Shown: positions 33,468 to 43,591, numbered from the stretch's first letter. The stretch is 64,000 nt of DNA from Marinobacter sp. LQ44 (GCF_001447155.2 NZ_CP014754.1:3286001-3350000); one strand, 5' to 3'. Numbers and translations: made by a program. The notes: generated by a model not told the origin, from the sequence alone.

Positions 33468-34844
33468 TCAAAGCTCCTCCAAGGCCGAAAGGGCATCAGA
33501 AAGCTTGGTCACTGGAATCACTTTCATGCCTTCAACAGGCTTACGCGGAACGTTAGCCCTGGGCACCAAAGCCCGTGTGAAGCCGTGCTTGGCTGCCTCG
33601 TAAATCCGCTCCTGACCATTCGGCACCGGCCGGATCTCGCCAGACAGGCCTACTTCTCCGAAAATCACCAGATCCTGCGGCAGCGCCCGATTGCGGAACG
33701 ATGACACCACTGCCGACAACAGCGCAAGGTCCGCACTGGTTTCATTGACCTTCACGCCCGCTACCACGTTCACAAAGACATCCTGATCGGCTACATGCAT
33801 GCCGCCATGCCGGTGCAGCACGGCCAGAAGCATTGCCAACCGGTTCTGGTCGGTACCCACGGCCACCCGTCTCGGATAACTGCCCTGAGCCATATCCACC
33901 AGTGCCTGGATCTCCACCAGCATTGGCCGGGTGCCTTCCCAGACCACCATCACCACACTGCCGGGAGCAGCCTCTTCGCCCCGGTTCAGGAAAATGGCGC
34001 TGGGGTTTTTCACTTCCTTCAGGCCCTGTTCCAGCATGGCAAATACGCCCAGCTCATTCACCGCACCAAAGCGGTTCTTGATGCCCCGTAGGGTGCGGTA
34101 GCGGCTGTCGCTGGAACCTTCCAGCAGGATGGAGCAATCGATCATGTGCTCCAGCACCTTCGGTCCGGCCAGGCTGCCGTCTTTGGTGACGTGGCCAACC
34201 AGCAGCAAAATCGTGCCGGTTTGCTTGGCAAAGCGTGTCAGGAACGCGGCGCTCTCCCTTACCTGAGAAACCGAACCCGGGGCGGATTCGATATCGGCCA
34301 CGTGCATTACCTGAATACTGTCAATGACCAGGATACGGGGCTTCTCCATTTCCGCTACCTGCATCAACCGCTCTACGGAGGTTTCCGAAAGCATTTTCAG
34401 GTCTTTGGTAGGCAAACCAAGGCGTTTGGCGCGCATGGCCACCTGTTGCAGGGATTCTTCACCGGTAACGTAAAGCGCCGGGTGCTGCTCAGCCAGTTGG
34501 CAGACCGCCTGCAGCAGCAGGGTACTCTTGCCGGCGCCGGGGTGGCCACCCATCAGTACCGCAGAGCCTTCCACAAGACCGCCGCCGAGCACCCGGTCGA
34601 ATTCCTGCATGCCGGTACTGATGCGGGCCTGTTCTGCCAGGCTGACTTCGTCCAGGCTCTTGACCTCAGACAGGCTGCCGGCGTAGCCCTCAAAGCGGGC
34701 GCTGCGCGCGCCCTTACCGGGGCCGGAAACGCCGCGTACTTCGCTGATCGTGTTCCAGGCCTGGCAGGCCGTACACTGGCCCTGCCACTTGGAGTAATCC
34801 GCACCGCACTCGGTGCATACAAAGGCGGTTTTGGCTTTGGCCAT
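33468..34844 (-). CDS. radA: DNA repair protein RadA
   Basis: A 458-residue RecA-like ATPase that helps branch migration in recombinational repair. The N-terminal zinc finger uses Cys10, Cys13, Cys24 and Cys27. Walker A is GGHPGAGKST (99-108), and the RadA-specific KNRFG motif is at 256-260. The C-terminal Lon-protease-like domain is complete (DLALLSAVVSSFRNRALP). It lies 72 bases after ettA on the same strand. Confidence 0.98.
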   Translation of the reverse strand: MAKAKTAFVCTECGADYSKWQGQCTACQAWNTISEVRGVSGPGKGARSARFEGYAGSLSEVKSLDEVSLAEQARISTGMQEFDRVLGGGLVEGSAVLMGGHPGAGKSTLLLQAVCQLAEQHPALYVTGEESLQQVAMRAKRLGLPTKDLKMLSETSVERLMQVAEMEKPRILVIDSIQVMHVADIESAPGSVSQVRESAAFLTRFAKQTGTILLLVGHVTKDGSLAGPKVLEHMIDCSILLEGSSDSRYRTLRGIKNRFGAVNELGVFAMLEQGLKEVKNPSAIFLNRGEEAAPGSVVMVVWEGTRPMLVEIQALVDMAQGSYPRRVAVGTDQNRLAMLLAVLHRHGGMHVADQDVFVNVVAGVKVNETSADLALLSAVVSSFRNRALPQDLVIFGEVGLSGEIRPVPNGQERIYEAAKHGFTRALVPRANVPRKPVEGMKVIPVTKLSDALSALEEL

Positions 34845-34885
34845 GGGCAGAATTCCGTATCGGGCAAATCGGGGCGGGAAGGAGC

Positions 34886-34907
34886 GAGCCGGCGCACAGG
34901 CCGGCTC
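34886..34907 (-). terminator. GC-rich hairpin behind ettA
   Basis: An 8-base stem (34886-34893 with 34900-34907) and 6-base loop just after the ettA stop. There is no T-run, so termination here is uncertain. Confidence 0.35.
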
Positions 34908-34916
34908 AGTACACAG

Positions 34917-36578
34917 TTACGCCAGTTTCTTGTATTTCATACGCTTAGGCTGCATGGCAGATTCCCCTTTGCGCTTTTTGAAGTCAGCGTCGTAGTCGGT
35001 GAAGTTGCCTTCGAAATACACCACCTCGCCGTCATCCTCGAACGCCAGAATGTGGCTGGCGACCCGGTCCAGGAACCAGCGGTCGTGCGAGATGATCAGT
35101 GCAGAGCCGGGGAAGTTCAGGATGGCTTCTTCCAGGGCACGCAAGGTCTCCACGTCCAGATCGTTGGTGGGTTCGTCCAGCAGCAACACGTTGCCACCTT
35201 GCTTTAACAGCTTGGCCAGATGCAGGCGGTTACGTTCACCGCCGGAGAGGTCGCCTACTCGTTTTTGCTGGTCGGTGCCCTTGAAGTTAAAGCGGCCAAC
35301 GTAAGCGCGGGAAGGTGTTTCGTAGTTGCCGACCTTGATGATGTCGTTGCCGTCGGACAGCTCTTCCCAGACGGTTTTACTGCCGTCCAGATCGCGCATC
35401 TGATCTACATAAGCGAGCTCAACGGTTTCGCCCACAGTGATGGTGCCGGAGTTGGGATGGTCCATACCGGCAATCATTTTGAACAGCGTGGATTTACCAG
35501 CACCGTTACCACCGATGATACCGACAATGGCGCCCGGGGGTACGCTGAAAGAAACGTTTTCATAAAGCAGGCGATCATCGAAAGCCTTGCTAATGCCTTC
35601 CACTTCGATCACTTTGCCACCCAGGCGCGGTCCAGGCGGGATATACAGTTCGTTGGTTTCGTTGCGCTTCTGGAATTCCTGAGAGCTCATCTCTTCGAAG
35701 CGAGCCAGGCGAGCCTTGCTCTTGGACTGACGGCCCTTGGCGTTGGAGCGCACCCACTCAAGTTCCTGCTTGATGGCTTTCTGGTGCGAGGCTTCCTGTT
35801 TGGATTCCATTTCCAGGCGCTTCTCTTTGTTCTCCAGCCACTGGCTGTAGTTGCCCTCGAACGGAATGCCGTGGCCTCGGTCCAGCTCCAGAATCCAGCC
35901 AGCGACGTTGTCGAGGAAGTAACGGTCGTGGGTGATAGCGACCACCGTGCCGTCGTAATCGTGCAGGAAGCGCTCCAGCCAGGCCACGGATTCCGCGTCC
36001 AGGTGGTTGGTCGGCTCGTCCAGGAGCAGCATGTCCGGGCCAGACAGCAGCAGGCGGCACAGGGCCACACGGCGGCGCTCGCCCCCGGACAGCACTTTGA
36101 CTTTCTGATCCCAGGCTGGCAGGCGCAGGGCATCGGCGGCCACTTCCATCTTGCGTTCGATATCGTGCCCGTCAGTGGCCTGGATGATGGCTTCCAATTC
36201 GCCCTGTTTCTTGGCCAGGGCGTCGAAATCGGCATCCGGCTCTGCGTACGCGGCGTATACCTGGTCCAGTTCGGCCAGGGCGTTGTGCACGTGGGCAACG
36301 GATTCGTCGACGATTTCCTTGACGGTTTTTTCTTCGTCCAGCTCCGGCTCCTGGGGCAGGTAGCCGACATTGATGCCGGGCTGGGGCCGGGCTTCGCCGA
36401 TGTAATCCTGATCGACACCCGCCATAATACGGAGCAGGGTGGATTTACCGGAGCCGTTAAGGCCCAGTACGCCGATTTTGGCGCCCGGGAAGAAGCTCAG
36501 GGAAATGTCTTTCAGAATCTCCCGCTTGGGTGGTACCACCTTGCCCACGCGGTTCATGGTGTATACGTACTGGGCCAT
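34917..36578 (-). CDS. ettA: Energy-dependent translational throttle protein EttA
   Basis: A 553-residue ABC-F protein without membrane segments. It binds the ribosomal E site and gates entry into elongation according to ATP/ADP. Two ABC domains are present, with Walker A GLNGSGKST (39-47) and a second GGNGAGKST, and two signatures LSGGERRR and LSGGERNR. The arm and the linker with the Lys/Arg-rich SNAKGRQSKSKARLARFEEM are typical of EttA among ABC-F proteins, as is the C-terminal MKYKKLA. Confidence 0.97.
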   Translation of the reverse strand: MAQYVYTMNRVGKVVPPKREILKDISLSFFPGAKIGVLGLNGSGKSTLLRIMAGVDQDYIGEARPQPGINVGYLPQEPELDEEKTVKEIVDESVAHVHNALAELDQVYAAYAEPDADFDALAKKQGELEAIIQATDGHDIERKMEVAADALRLPAWDQKVKVLSGGERRRVALCRLLLSGPDMLLLDEPTNHLDAESVAWLERFLHDYDGTVVAITHDRYFLDNVAGWILELDRGHGIPFEGNYSQWLENKEKRLEMESKQEASHQKAIKQELEWVRSNAKGRQSKSKARLARFEEMSSQEFQKRNETNELYIPPGPRLGGKVIEVEGISKAFDDRLLYENVSFSVPPGAIVGIIGGNGAGKSTLFKMIAGMDHPNSGTITVGETVELAYVDQMRDLDGSKTVWEELSDGNDIIKVGNYETPSRAYVGRFNFKGTDQQKRVGDLSGGERNRLHLAKLLKQGGNVLLLDEPTNDLDVETLRALEEAILNFPGSALIISHDRWFLDRVASHILAFEDDGEVVYFEGNFTDYDADFKKRKGESAMQPKRMKYKKLA

Positions 36579-36641
36579 ATTGGCAGAATCCTTATCCGAA
36601 ATTCGCGTAGATAACAGAAAACACGACAGGTGTCTGGCTAA

Positions 36642-36745
36642 GGCCTTTGGGGTGGGCGATTCGGGATCCTCAAAAACAGGGATGTTTTTGCGGAGCGTAC
36701 AGGGACGTATTCACAGCGTATCCCGAATCGCCCACCCCGAAGGCC
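36642..36745 (+). repeat. Long intergenic stem-loop, family member A
   Basis: The arms 36642-36667 and 36720-36745 pair over 26 bases with one T/G position (36648 with 36739), a wobble pair only in a plus-strand RNA. The core holds an 8-base hairpin (36671-36678 with 36683-36690, loop GGGA) followed by AGCGTACAGGGACGTATTC and CACAGCGT. The stretch 36694-36724 matches 60073-60103 at 28 of 31 positions. It lies in the 396-base divergent gap between ettA and glyA; the remainder of that gap holds no gene. Confidence 0.85.
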
Positions 36746-36867
36746 GTCACTGCCAAAGTCGACACCATTGAATGTTGATCGGCTAAGGTATCTAAACCTA
36801 TCCGGGATAGCAATTGAGTGAAAATCGGGATCCTCGGTGTGCCGGTATCTGCGGACGGCATAAAGGA

Positions 36868-36896
36868 TGATTTTTAACCCGCTTTCGGGATAGAAT
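36868..36896 (+). promoter_or_regulatory. Possible promoter of glyA
   Basis: TAGAAT at 36891-36896 is a good -10 hexamer 78 bases before glyA, but only a weak -35 (ATGATT or TGATTT) lies at the right distance. Confidence 0.3.
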
Positions 36897-36974
36897 AGCG
36901 GCCCAATTTTTCAGGGGTTACGGCATGCACAGAGGCAGCGCCGGGCCAGCCATACAGACAGGGGCAGCACATCC

Positions 36975-38228
36975 ATGTTTAATCGTGATATGAAAATCGC
37001 CGGTTTCGATGATGAACTCTGGAACGCCATGCAGGCGGAGGAGAAACGTCAGGAAGCGCACATCGAACTGATCGCGTCTGAAAACTACACCAGCCCGCGG
37101 GTGATGGAAGCTCAGGGCAGTGTGCTGACCAACAAATACGCCGAGGGTTATCCCGGCAAGCGCTACTACGGTGGCTGTGAGTTTGTCGATATTGCCGAAG
37201 ACCTGGCCATTGCCCGCGCCAAGGAACTGTTTGGTGCTGCCTATGCTAACGTGCAGCCGCACTCTGGCTCCCAGGCCAACTCTGCCGTGTTCATGGCCTT
37301 GCTCAAGCCGGGCGATACCGTTCTGGGCATGAGCCTGGCCCACGGTGGCCACCTGACTCATGGTGCCAGCGTCAACTTCTCCGGCAAGATCTATAACGCT
37401 GTTCAGTACGGTATCAACACGGACACCGGCCTGCTGGACTACGACGAAATTGAGGCCCTGGCCGTTGAGCACAAGCCCAAGATGATTATTGCCGGCTTCT
37501 CTGCCTACTCCCAGGAGCTGGACTTTGCCCGTTTCCGCGCCATTGCGGATAAAGTGGGCGCTTACCTGTTTGTGGATATGGCCCACGTGGCCGGTCTGGT
37601 GGCTGCGGGCGTGTATCCGGACCCGGTTCCGCACGCCCACGTAGTGGCAACCACCACTCACAAAACCCTGCGAGGCCCTCGCGGTGGCCTGATCCTGGCC
37701 TGTGATGATGAAGATCTGCAGAAGAAACTGAACTCTGCCGTCTTTCCGGGTGGCCAGGGTGGCCCACTGATGCACGTGATTGCGGCCAAGGCGGTGTGCT
37801 TTAAAGAAGCCATGAGCGACGAATTCAAGGCTTACCAGCAGCAGGTGGTTAAGAACGCTGCGGCCATGGCCGAGGTGTTTGTTGAACGTGGTTTTGACGT
37901 GGTTTCCGGTGGTACCAAGAACCACCTGTTCCTGGTCAGTCTGATCAAGCAGGACATTACCGGTAAAGACGCTGACGCCGCTTTGGGCAAAGCGCACATC
38001 ACGGTGAACAAGAACGCGGTGCCGAACGATCCGCGCTCACCGTTTGTGACCTCCGGTCTGCGTATTGGTACCCCGGCTGTCACCACTCGTGGTTTCAAGG
38101 AAGAGGAGTGCCGTGATCTGGCTGGCTGGATGTGTGACATCCTCGATAATCTTGAAGACGAAGCAACCATCAGCCGGGTGCGTGAGCAGGTAGAGGCTGT
38201 TTGTGGCCGCTTCCCGGTATACGGCTGA
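36975..38228 (+). CDS. glyA: Serine hydroxymethyltransferase
   Basis: A 417-residue pyridoxal phosphate enzyme that interconverts serine and glycine and loads tetrahydrofolate with one-carbon units. The cofactor lysine is Lys230 in [31 protein letters not shown] and [11 protein letters not shown] are conserved. Length is standard for the family. nrdR follows after a short terminator-like hairpin, a common neighbour pair. Confidence 0.98.
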   Translation: MFNRDMKIAGFDDELWNAMQAEEKRQEAHIELIASENYTSPRVMEAQGSVLTNKYAEGYPGKRYYGGCEFVDIAEDLAIARAKELFGAAYANVQPHSGSQANSAVFMALLKPGDTVLGMSLAHGGHLTHGASVNFSGKIYNAVQYGINTDTGLLDYDEIEALAVEHKPKMIIAGFSAYSQELDFARFRAIADKVGAYLFVDMAHVAGLVAAGVYPDPVPHAHVVATTTHKTLRGPRGGLILACDDEDLQKKLNSAVFPGGQGGPLMHVIAAKAVCFKEAMSDEFKAYQQQVVKNAAAMAEVFVERGFDVVSGGTKNHLFLVSLIKQDITGKDADAALGKAHITVNKNAVPNDPRSPFVTSGLRIGTPAVTTRGFKEEECRDLAGWMCDILDNLEDEATISRVREQVEAVCGRFPVYG

Positions 38229-38248
38229 GCCCTAGCGTAACAAGACTG

Positions 38249-38277
38249 CCCGGGTGTCTCCTCAGGGAGAACCCGGG
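38249..38277 (+). terminator. Terminator-like hairpin between glyA and nrdR
   Basis: A 12-base-pair stem (38249-38261 with 38266-38277, one bulged G at 38256) with loop TCAG, then a pyrimidine-rich but broken T tract. Termination is probably partial. Confidence 0.5.
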
Positions 38278-38303
38278 TTCTTCCTTTCCGGAGCATCTGA
38301 ATT

Positions 38304-38822
38304 ATGCATTGTCCTTTCTGTGGTGAAGCCGATACCAAGGTGATTGATTCGCGCCTGGTGGCTGAAGGTGATCAGGTTCGCCGCCGCAGGGAGTGTTTGT
38401 CCTGCCGCGAGCGGTTTACAACGTTTGAAAACGCCGAGCTGGTGATGCCGCGTGTGGTCAAACAGGATGGCACCCGCCAGCCGTTTGACGAAGAAAAGCT
38501 GCGGGCAGGCCTGATGAAGGCGTTGGAAAAACGGCCGGTCAGCATCGAGGAAATCGACGCTGCCCTGAATCGTATCAAGTATCGGTTGCGCTCTACCGGC
38601 GAGCGCGAAGTGAAATCGATGCAATTGGGCGAGGAAGTCATGACCGAGTTGCGTCAGCTAGACAAGGTGGCCTACGTTCGCTTTGCGTCGGTGTATCGCA
38701 GCTTTCAGGACATCAATGAGTTCAAGGAAGAGATTGAACGACTGTCTCAGGGCAATGGTGAAACTGCGGCCGATGTGGCAAGGGCTTTGGCCGACAAGCA
38801 GTCCGGAAAAGGCAAGGCATGA
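38304..38822 (+). CDS. nrdR: Transcriptional repressor NrdR
   Basis: A 172-residue regulator that represses ribonucleotide reductase genes when dATP is high. The zinc ribbon uses Cys3, Cys6, Cys31 and Cys34 and binds NrdR boxes; the ATP-cone domain follows (about 49-139). The 3' end overlaps the ribD start by 4 bases. The nrdR-rib-nusB order is widely conserved. Confidence 0.98.
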   Translation: MHCPFCGEADTKVIDSRLVAEGDQVRRRRECLSCRERFTTFENAELVMPRVVKQDGTRQPFDEEKLRAGLMKALEKRPVSIEEIDAALNRIKYRLRSTGEREVKSMQLGEEVMTELRQLDKVAYVRFASVYRSFQDINEFKEEIERLSQGNGETAADVARALADKQSGKGKA

Positions 38823-39934
38823 TTGCAGACCGTGACAGGGCGATGATGGCCCGGGCCATTCAGTTGGCCTGGCGTGGTCGCTACTCTACCCACCCCAACC
38901 CCCGGGTTGGTTGCGTGATCGCCAAGGGCAACCGCATCGTCGGGGAAGGCTGGCACGAACGTGCCGGTGAGGCTCACGCAGAAGTTCGCGCTCTGAGCCA
39001 GGCAGGACAGGATGCCCGTGGGGCGATCGCGTATGTCACCCTTGAGCCCTGTAGCCACTACGGCCGAACGCCACCTTGTGCCAGGGCGCTGATTGATGCC
39101 GGTGTGGCGCAGGTATTTGCCGCGACCACAGATCCCAATCCGTCAGTCTCTGGCCGGGGGCTGGACATGCTCCGGGATGCCGGCATCAAGGTGACCGAGG
39201 GTTTGATGGCGGATCAAGCGGTTCGCCTGAATCCGGGCTTTATGAAACGCATGAATACAGGCCGGCCCTGGGTTCGCCTGAAAATGGCCGCCAGCCTGGA
39301 TGGACGCACCGCCATGGCCTCTGGCGAAAGCCAGTGGATCACCGGGCCTGAAGCCCGAAGAGACGTGCAGCGGCTGCGCGCCATCAGTGATGCTATTCTG
39401 ACCGGAGTAGGCACGGTTCTGGCTGACGATCCATCGTTGACGGTCCGTCGGGATGAAATGGGGGAGATTGGGGATGCTACGGACCCCTCACGTCAGCCTC
39501 TGCGGGTTATTGCTGACCGAGACGCGCGTACACCGGCGACGGCGCGTATCCTGCAGGGGGGCAATGTTCAGGTGTTTTGTGCCAGTTCGGCGCTGGCATC
39601 GGCACCGGCGCAGGATCTGGCCGCGTTGGGCGTTAGCCTGACCGGTGTGGCTTGGAAAGATAATGGTGTTGACCTTGCGGAACTGCTGGATGCCCTGGGC
39701 GAGCTTGGTATCAACGAATTATTGGTAGAGGCGGGGCCAACCCTGGCCGGAACGTTCATTCGGGAAAACCTTGTGGATGAACTCTGGCTGTATCAGGCGC
39801 CGGTATTTCTGGGCAGCACGGGGCGACCAACCGCTCATCTGCCGCTTGAAACAATGGCTGACAAGGTGCAATGGAAAGTGCTGGATCGGCGTCAGGTGGG
39901 TGAGGATCAGAGGCTGATCCTGGCCCGCCGCTAA
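38819..39934 (+). CDS. ribD: Riboflavin biosynthesis protein RibD (deaminase/reductase)
   Basis: A 371-residue bifunctional enzyme for the second and third steps from GTP to riboflavin. The N-terminal deaminase domain has the zinc ligands His53, Cys78 and Cys87 with catalytic Glu55 (HAE, PCSH, PPC). The C-terminal reductase begins near residue 155 ([15 protein letters not shown]) and ends with EAGPTLAG. It starts inside the nrdR end. Riboflavin synthase (ribE), often next in this cluster, is not present. Confidence 0.97.
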   Translation: MIADRDRAMMARAIQLAWRGRYSTHPNPRVGCVIAKGNRIVGEGWHERAGEAHAEVRALSQAGQDARGAIAYVTLEPCSHYGRTPPCARALIDAGVAQVFAATTDPNPSVSGRGLDMLRDAGIKVTEGLMADQAVRLNPGFMKRMNTGRPWVRLKMAASLDGRTAMASGESQWITGPEARRDVQRLRAISDAILTGVGTVLADDPSLTVRRDEMGEIGDATDPSRQPLRVIADRDARTPATARILQGGNVQVFCASSALASAPAQDLAALGVSLTGVAWKDNGVDLAELLDALGELGINELLVEAGPTLAGTFIRENLVDELWLYQAPVFLGSTGRPTAHLPLETMADKVQWKVLDRRQVGEDQRLILARR

Positions 39935-39996
39935 TCATTCAATTCATTCCCTTCGGTCGCAGTAGGTGCGGCCTGGGTGACAGGGTGCAGAACCGT

Positions 39997-41112
39997 ATGG
40001 CACTGAACAGCATTGAAGAGATCATCGAAGACATCCGTCAGGGCAAAATGGTGATCCTGATGGACGATGAGGATCGCGAGAACGAGGGCGATCTGGTCAT
40101 GGCTGCCGAACATTGTACGCCGGAAGCGATCAATTTCATGGCTCGCTTCGGCCGGGGCCTGATCTGTATGCCGATGACCCGCGACCGTTGTGAGCAGCTT
40201 GGTTTACCATTGATGGTGCAACAGAACGCCTCCGGTTTTGGTACCAAGTTCACACTGTCTATTGAGGCACGCGAAGGTGTGACCACCGGTATCTCTGCGG
40301 CTGATCGCGCCCGCACGGTACAAGCGGCGGTTGCCCGCAACGCCAAAGCATCAGACCTGGTTCAGCCGGGCCACATCTTCCCGTTGATGTCTGATCCCGG
40401 CGGCGTATTGAGCCGGGCCGGACACACCGAAGCCTCCTGTGACCTGGCGGCTCTTGCAGGGTGTGAGCCTGCCGGTGTGATCTGTGAAATCATGAATGAC
40501 GACGGTTCCATGGCGCGCCGCGAAGACCTGGAAAAGTTTGCAGAAGAACATGACCTGAAAATCGGCACCATCGCAGACCTGATTCACTACCGCACCATGA
40601 ATGAAAAAACCGTGGAGTGCGTGGAAGAGCACGATCTGGATACCGAGTATGGGCTTTTCAAGTTGCGTACCTATCGAGACAACATTCAGGGTGCTACCCA
40701 CCTGGCCATGGTGATGGGCGATATTGCCCCTGAAGAGCCCGTGTTTGTGCGCGTGCACATCACCGATACCCTCCGGGATCTGCTGGGTGCGCGCCGCAAG
40801 GATTCGCGCAGTTGGCCGTTGCACCATGCCCTTGAAAAAGTGGCTGAGGAAGGGCGTGGCGTTGTGGTGTTGCTGAACAGCGCCGAAGACAGCTACAACC
40901 TGGAAGACCGAATTCAGGAATTCTATGACGAGGGCACGGCGTCTGCCGGGAAGGGCAGTTCTGGCGTGTACTTCACCGTCGGAACCGGCTCCCAGATTCT
41001 GCGGGATATCGGCGTAGGCAAAATGCGCCTGTTGAGCCCGCCGGTAAAATTCTCCGCTATTTCCGGTTTCGATCTGGAAGTTGTGGAATACGTACCCTAC
41101 ACCCCCGAATGA
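39997..41112 (+). CDS. ribBA: 3,4-dihydroxy-2-butanone 4-phosphate synthase with degenerate GTP cyclohydrolase II domain (RibBX type)
   Basis: A 371-residue protein. The N-terminal RibB domain is intact, with [10 protein letters not shown] (23-32) and [10 protein letters not shown], and makes the four-carbon precursor of riboflavin from ribulose 5-phosphate. The C-terminal part, from about residue 205, is related to GTP cyclohydrolase II but lacks its zinc cysteines and the CTGD-type motif. This fits the RibBX variant described from Proteobacteria, where a separate ribA supplies cyclohydrolase activity. ATG 39997 was chosen over the GTG at 39985 because relatives begin MALNS. Confidence 0.92.
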   Translation: MALNSIEEIIEDIRQGKMVILMDDEDRENEGDLVMAAEHCTPEAINFMARFGRGLICMPMTRDRCEQLGLPLMVQQNASGFGTKFTLSIEAREGVTTGISAADRARTVQAAVARNAKASDLVQPGHIFPLMSDPGGVLSRAGHTEASCDLAALAGCEPAGVICEIMNDDGSMARREDLEKFAEEHDLKIGTIADLIHYRTMNEKTVECVEEHDLDTEYGLFKLRTYRDNIQGATHLAMVMGDIAPEEPVFVRVHITDTLRDLLGARRKDSRSWPLHHALEKVAEEGRGVVVLLNSAEDSYNLEDRIQEFYDEGTASAGKGSSGVYFTVGTGSQILRDIGVGKMRLLSPPVKFSAISGFDLEVVEYVPYTPE

Positions 41113-41160
41113 TAAACCCGGCTGCGGCGCTGAGTGCCGTAGCTCGCGAAGGAGCCCAAG

Positions 41161-41637
41161 ATGGCAGATATCAAAGTAATTGAAGGTGATTTTACCCAGT
41201 GCAGCGGTCGTTACGCTCTAGTGGTTGGCCGGTTTAACGGTTTTGTGGTTGAAAGCCTGGTAGACGGGGCTGTAGACACTCTGTTGCGTCACGGTATTTC
41301 CAAAGACGACATCGCCATCATCCGGGTACCGGGTGCCTATGAAATGCCACTTGCGGTCAAGCGCGTGGCGGAAACCTCCGATTACGACGCGATCATCGCC
41401 CTGGGTGCGGTTATTCGTGGTGGTACGCCGCACTTCGAATACGTCGCCGGTGAAGCCTCCAGTGGTTTGGGCGCGGTCAGCCTGGAAACTGACGTACCGG
41501 TTACCTTTGGTGTATTGACCGTCGATTCGATCGAACAGGCCATTGAGCGCTCCGGCACCAAGGCCGGCAATAAAGGTGCGGAAGCGGCCATTACTGCCCT
41601 GGAAATGGTCAGTCTGTTCAAAAAGTTGGGTGAGTAA
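41161..41637 (+). CDS. ribH: 6,7-dimethyl-8-ribityllumazine synthase
   Basis: A 158-residue enzyme that condenses the RibB and RibD products; it assembles as a pentamer or icosahedron. [22 protein letters not shown] and the catalytic region [15 protein letters not shown] with its His are conserved. The stop overlaps nusB by one base. Confidence 0.97.
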   Translation: MADIKVIEGDFTQCSGRYALVVGRFNGFVVESLVDGAVDTLLRHGISKDDIAIIRVPGAYEMPLAVKRVAETSDYDAIIALGAVIRGGTPHFEYVAGEASSGLGAVSLETDVPVTFGVLTVDSIEQAIERSGTKAGNKGAEAAITALEMVSLFKKLGE

Positions 41638-42113
41638 TGAACGAAGCGGGTGATACCTCCCCCCAGCCGGGGAAAACCGGCCAGCCCAAGGCTGGTGATC
41701 GTCGCAGGGCAAGGGCCCTTGCCATGCAGGGCCTGTACCAGCGGCACTTCAGCAAAACGCCGATCTCTGACATTGAAGCCGAGTTCATGGTTGATAATGA
41801 CATGAGCAAAGTGGACGTCATGTATTTCCGCGATCTGTTGCGGGGCATCCATCGGGAACAAGCCGAGCTGGACAAACTGATCGAGCCTTTCCTTGATCGG
41901 CCCCTGAAAGAGGTGGACCCGGTTGAGCTGGCGATTGTCCGCCTGGGCACCTACGAGCTGAAGCATCGGATTGATGTTCCCTACAAGGTGGTGATTAACG
42001 AAGGCATTGAGATGGCCAAGCGTTTCGGCGGTACCGAAGGCCACAAGTTTGTGAACAGTATTCTGGATAAACTGAGCCAACGCCTGCGTCTGGCAGAGAC
42101 TCGCCCGCGTTGA
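41637..42113 (+). CDS. nusB: Transcription antitermination protein NusB
   Basis: A 158-residue all-helical RNA-binding protein that with NusE (S10) recognises boxA in rRNA operons. [13 protein letters not shown] and the C-terminal [19 protein letters not shown] are family motifs. The N-terminus is a disordered, Pro/Gly-rich 25-residue extension. Translation is coupled to ribH, and thiL begins 3 bases after the stop. Confidence 0.97.
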   Translation: MNEAGDTSPQPGKTGQPKAGDRRRARALAMQGLYQRHFSKTPISDIEAEFMVDNDMSKVDVMYFRDLLRGIHREQAELDKLIEPFLDRPLKEVDPVELAIVRLGTYELKHRIDVPYKVVINEGIEMAKRFGGTEGHKFVNSILDKLSQRLRLAETRPR

Positions 42114-42116
42114 TTC

Positions 42117-43067
42117 ATGGGTGAATTTGAGCTGATCCGTCGCTTCTTTATGCCCCTGGCCAACAAGGCCATGACAGATCAGCTTGTGCTCGGCCCCGGG
42201 GATGATTGCGCTATCCAGCGTGTTCCCGAGGGTCGGGACCTGGTCTTCTCCGTCGATACATTGGTTGAAGGCGTTCATTTCCCTGAAAACTATTCTCCTT
42301 ACTACCTGGGATGGCGAGCGCTGGCCGTAGCCACCAGCGATTTGGCTGCCATGGGCGCGACCCCCGTCTGCTTTACCCTTGCGCTGACCATGCCTGAGGC
42401 GCAGCCAGAATGGTTGGCCGATTTTGCCCACGGGCTTGCCAAGGCCAGCGATGCATTTGGAATTGCGCTGGCCGGTGGCGATACCACCCGGGGCCCGTTG
42501 GCGGTTTCCGTCCAGGTACACGGGACGGTGGCACAAGGCTCCGCTATCCGGCGCTCCGGCGCCCGCCCGGGCGATCTTATCTGCGTCTCCGGGCCCCTGG
42601 GCGCAGCAGGCGCCGCACTTGATTTTCTGGGGGCCACTCATCCCGGTGCAGACCAGCAGGCCGTTCTGGCGCGTTATCACTTTCCAGAACCTAGGTTCGT
42701 GCTGGGGCAACAGCTGATTGGCAAGGCCTCGGCGGCGATCGATATCTCTGACGGGTTGCTGGCGGATCTTGACCACATCCTCGAACAGTCAGGTGTGGGC
42801 GCTGAGCTGGACGCCAAAAACATTCCAATGTTGCCGGCGTTGCACCGACTCAAAGGAGATGCTGCGCTCAGTCTGGCGTTGACCGCAGGCGACGACTACG
42901 AACTGTGCGTGACCATCGCGCCTGATCAGTACGCGGCACTGGCACCCGAGGTGCAAGGTGCGTTGATCATTATTGGGTGTATTCAGCAGGAGTTAGGGCT
43001 GCGCATGAGAGGCGCGGAGATGACGGAAGCCCCCGTTGGATTCGACCATTTTGGGAGATCGGTTTGA
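42117..43067 (+). CDS. thiL: Thiamine-monophosphate kinase
   Basis: A 316-residue ATP-dependent kinase of the PurM/AIR synthase fold that makes thiamine diphosphate. GPGDDCA (metal binding), FSVDTLVEGVHF, AGGDTTRG and DISDGLLADL are all present. It follows nusB by 3 bases and precedes pgpA closely. Confidence 0.97.
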   Translation: MGEFELIRRFFMPLANKAMTDQLVLGPGDDCAIQRVPEGRDLVFSVDTLVEGVHFPENYSPYYLGWRALAVATSDLAAMGATPVCFTLALTMPEAQPEWLADFAHGLAKASDAFGIALAGGDTTRGPLAVSVQVHGTVAQGSAIRRSGARPGDLICVSGPLGAAGAALDFLGATHPGADQQAVLARYHFPEPRFVLGQQLIGKASAAIDISDGLLADLDHILEQSGVGAELDAKNIPMLPALHRLKGDAALSLALTAGDDYELCVTIAPDQYAALAPEVQGALIIIGCIQQELGLRMRGAEMTEAPVGFDHFGRSV

Positions 43068-43081
43068 AGGACGAAGATCTG

Positions 43082-43591
43082 ATGCAAGAACCAGAAAGCC
43101 CGGCGGCCTTGCTGCCGCCCGGCTTTCTGCGAAACCCGGTGCATTTTCTGGCCTTTGGCCTGGGCAGTGGCACCATGCCAAAGGCGCCCGGCACCTGGGG
43201 GAGTCTGGCGGCGATACCGGTATGGTACACTTTCGCCTGGTTGCCGCCGGTTGCCTATTGGCTGGTGGTGCTGGCAGCTTTCCTGGTGGGCATCTGGTTG
43301 TGTGGGAAAACCGCAGACGCGCTAAAGGTGCATGACCATGGCGGTATCGTCTGGGACGAGTTTGTGGGTATGTGGATCGCGCTTGGCCTGTTCCCAGACC
43401 AGATCTACGGCGTATTGATGGCGTTTCTGCTGTTCCGGCTGTTCGATGTGGTCAAACCTTGGCCCATCAGTTGGCTGGATGCCCGGATGCCGGGTGGCCT
43501 TGGGATTATGGTGGATGACGTGGTGGCCGGCATGATGGCGCTGGTGTGCTTGTGGGGTATTGATGTCTGGATAATGCCCTTCATTGTCTGA
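43082..43591 (+). CDS. pgpA: Phosphatidylglycerophosphatase A
   Basis: A 169-residue inner-membrane enzyme that dephosphorylates phosphatidylglycerophosphate to phosphatidylglycerol. FGLGSGTMPKAPGTWGS near residue 25 and HDHGGIVWDEFVGMW carry the catalytic acidic residues; several hydrophobic segments follow. The ATG at 43082 has GAAGG about 11 bases upstream; a TTG at 43064 overlapping the thiL stop is the other option. The last codons form a perfect palindrome. Confidence 0.95.
   Translation: MQEPESPAALLPPGFLRNPVHFLAFGLGSGTMPKAPGTWGSLAAIPVWYTFAWLPPVAYWLVVLAAFLVGIWLCGKTADALKVHDHGGIVWDEFVGMWIALGLFPDQIYGVLMAFLLFRLFDVVKPWPISWLDARMPGGLGIMVDDVVAGMMALVCLWGIDVWIMPFIV

Noticed and set aside
35220..36614. 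464-codon open frame opposite ettA
   Set aside because: It is a shadow frame of a well-conserved gene, with a low-complexity Phe/Gln/Val/Gly composition and no known motif.
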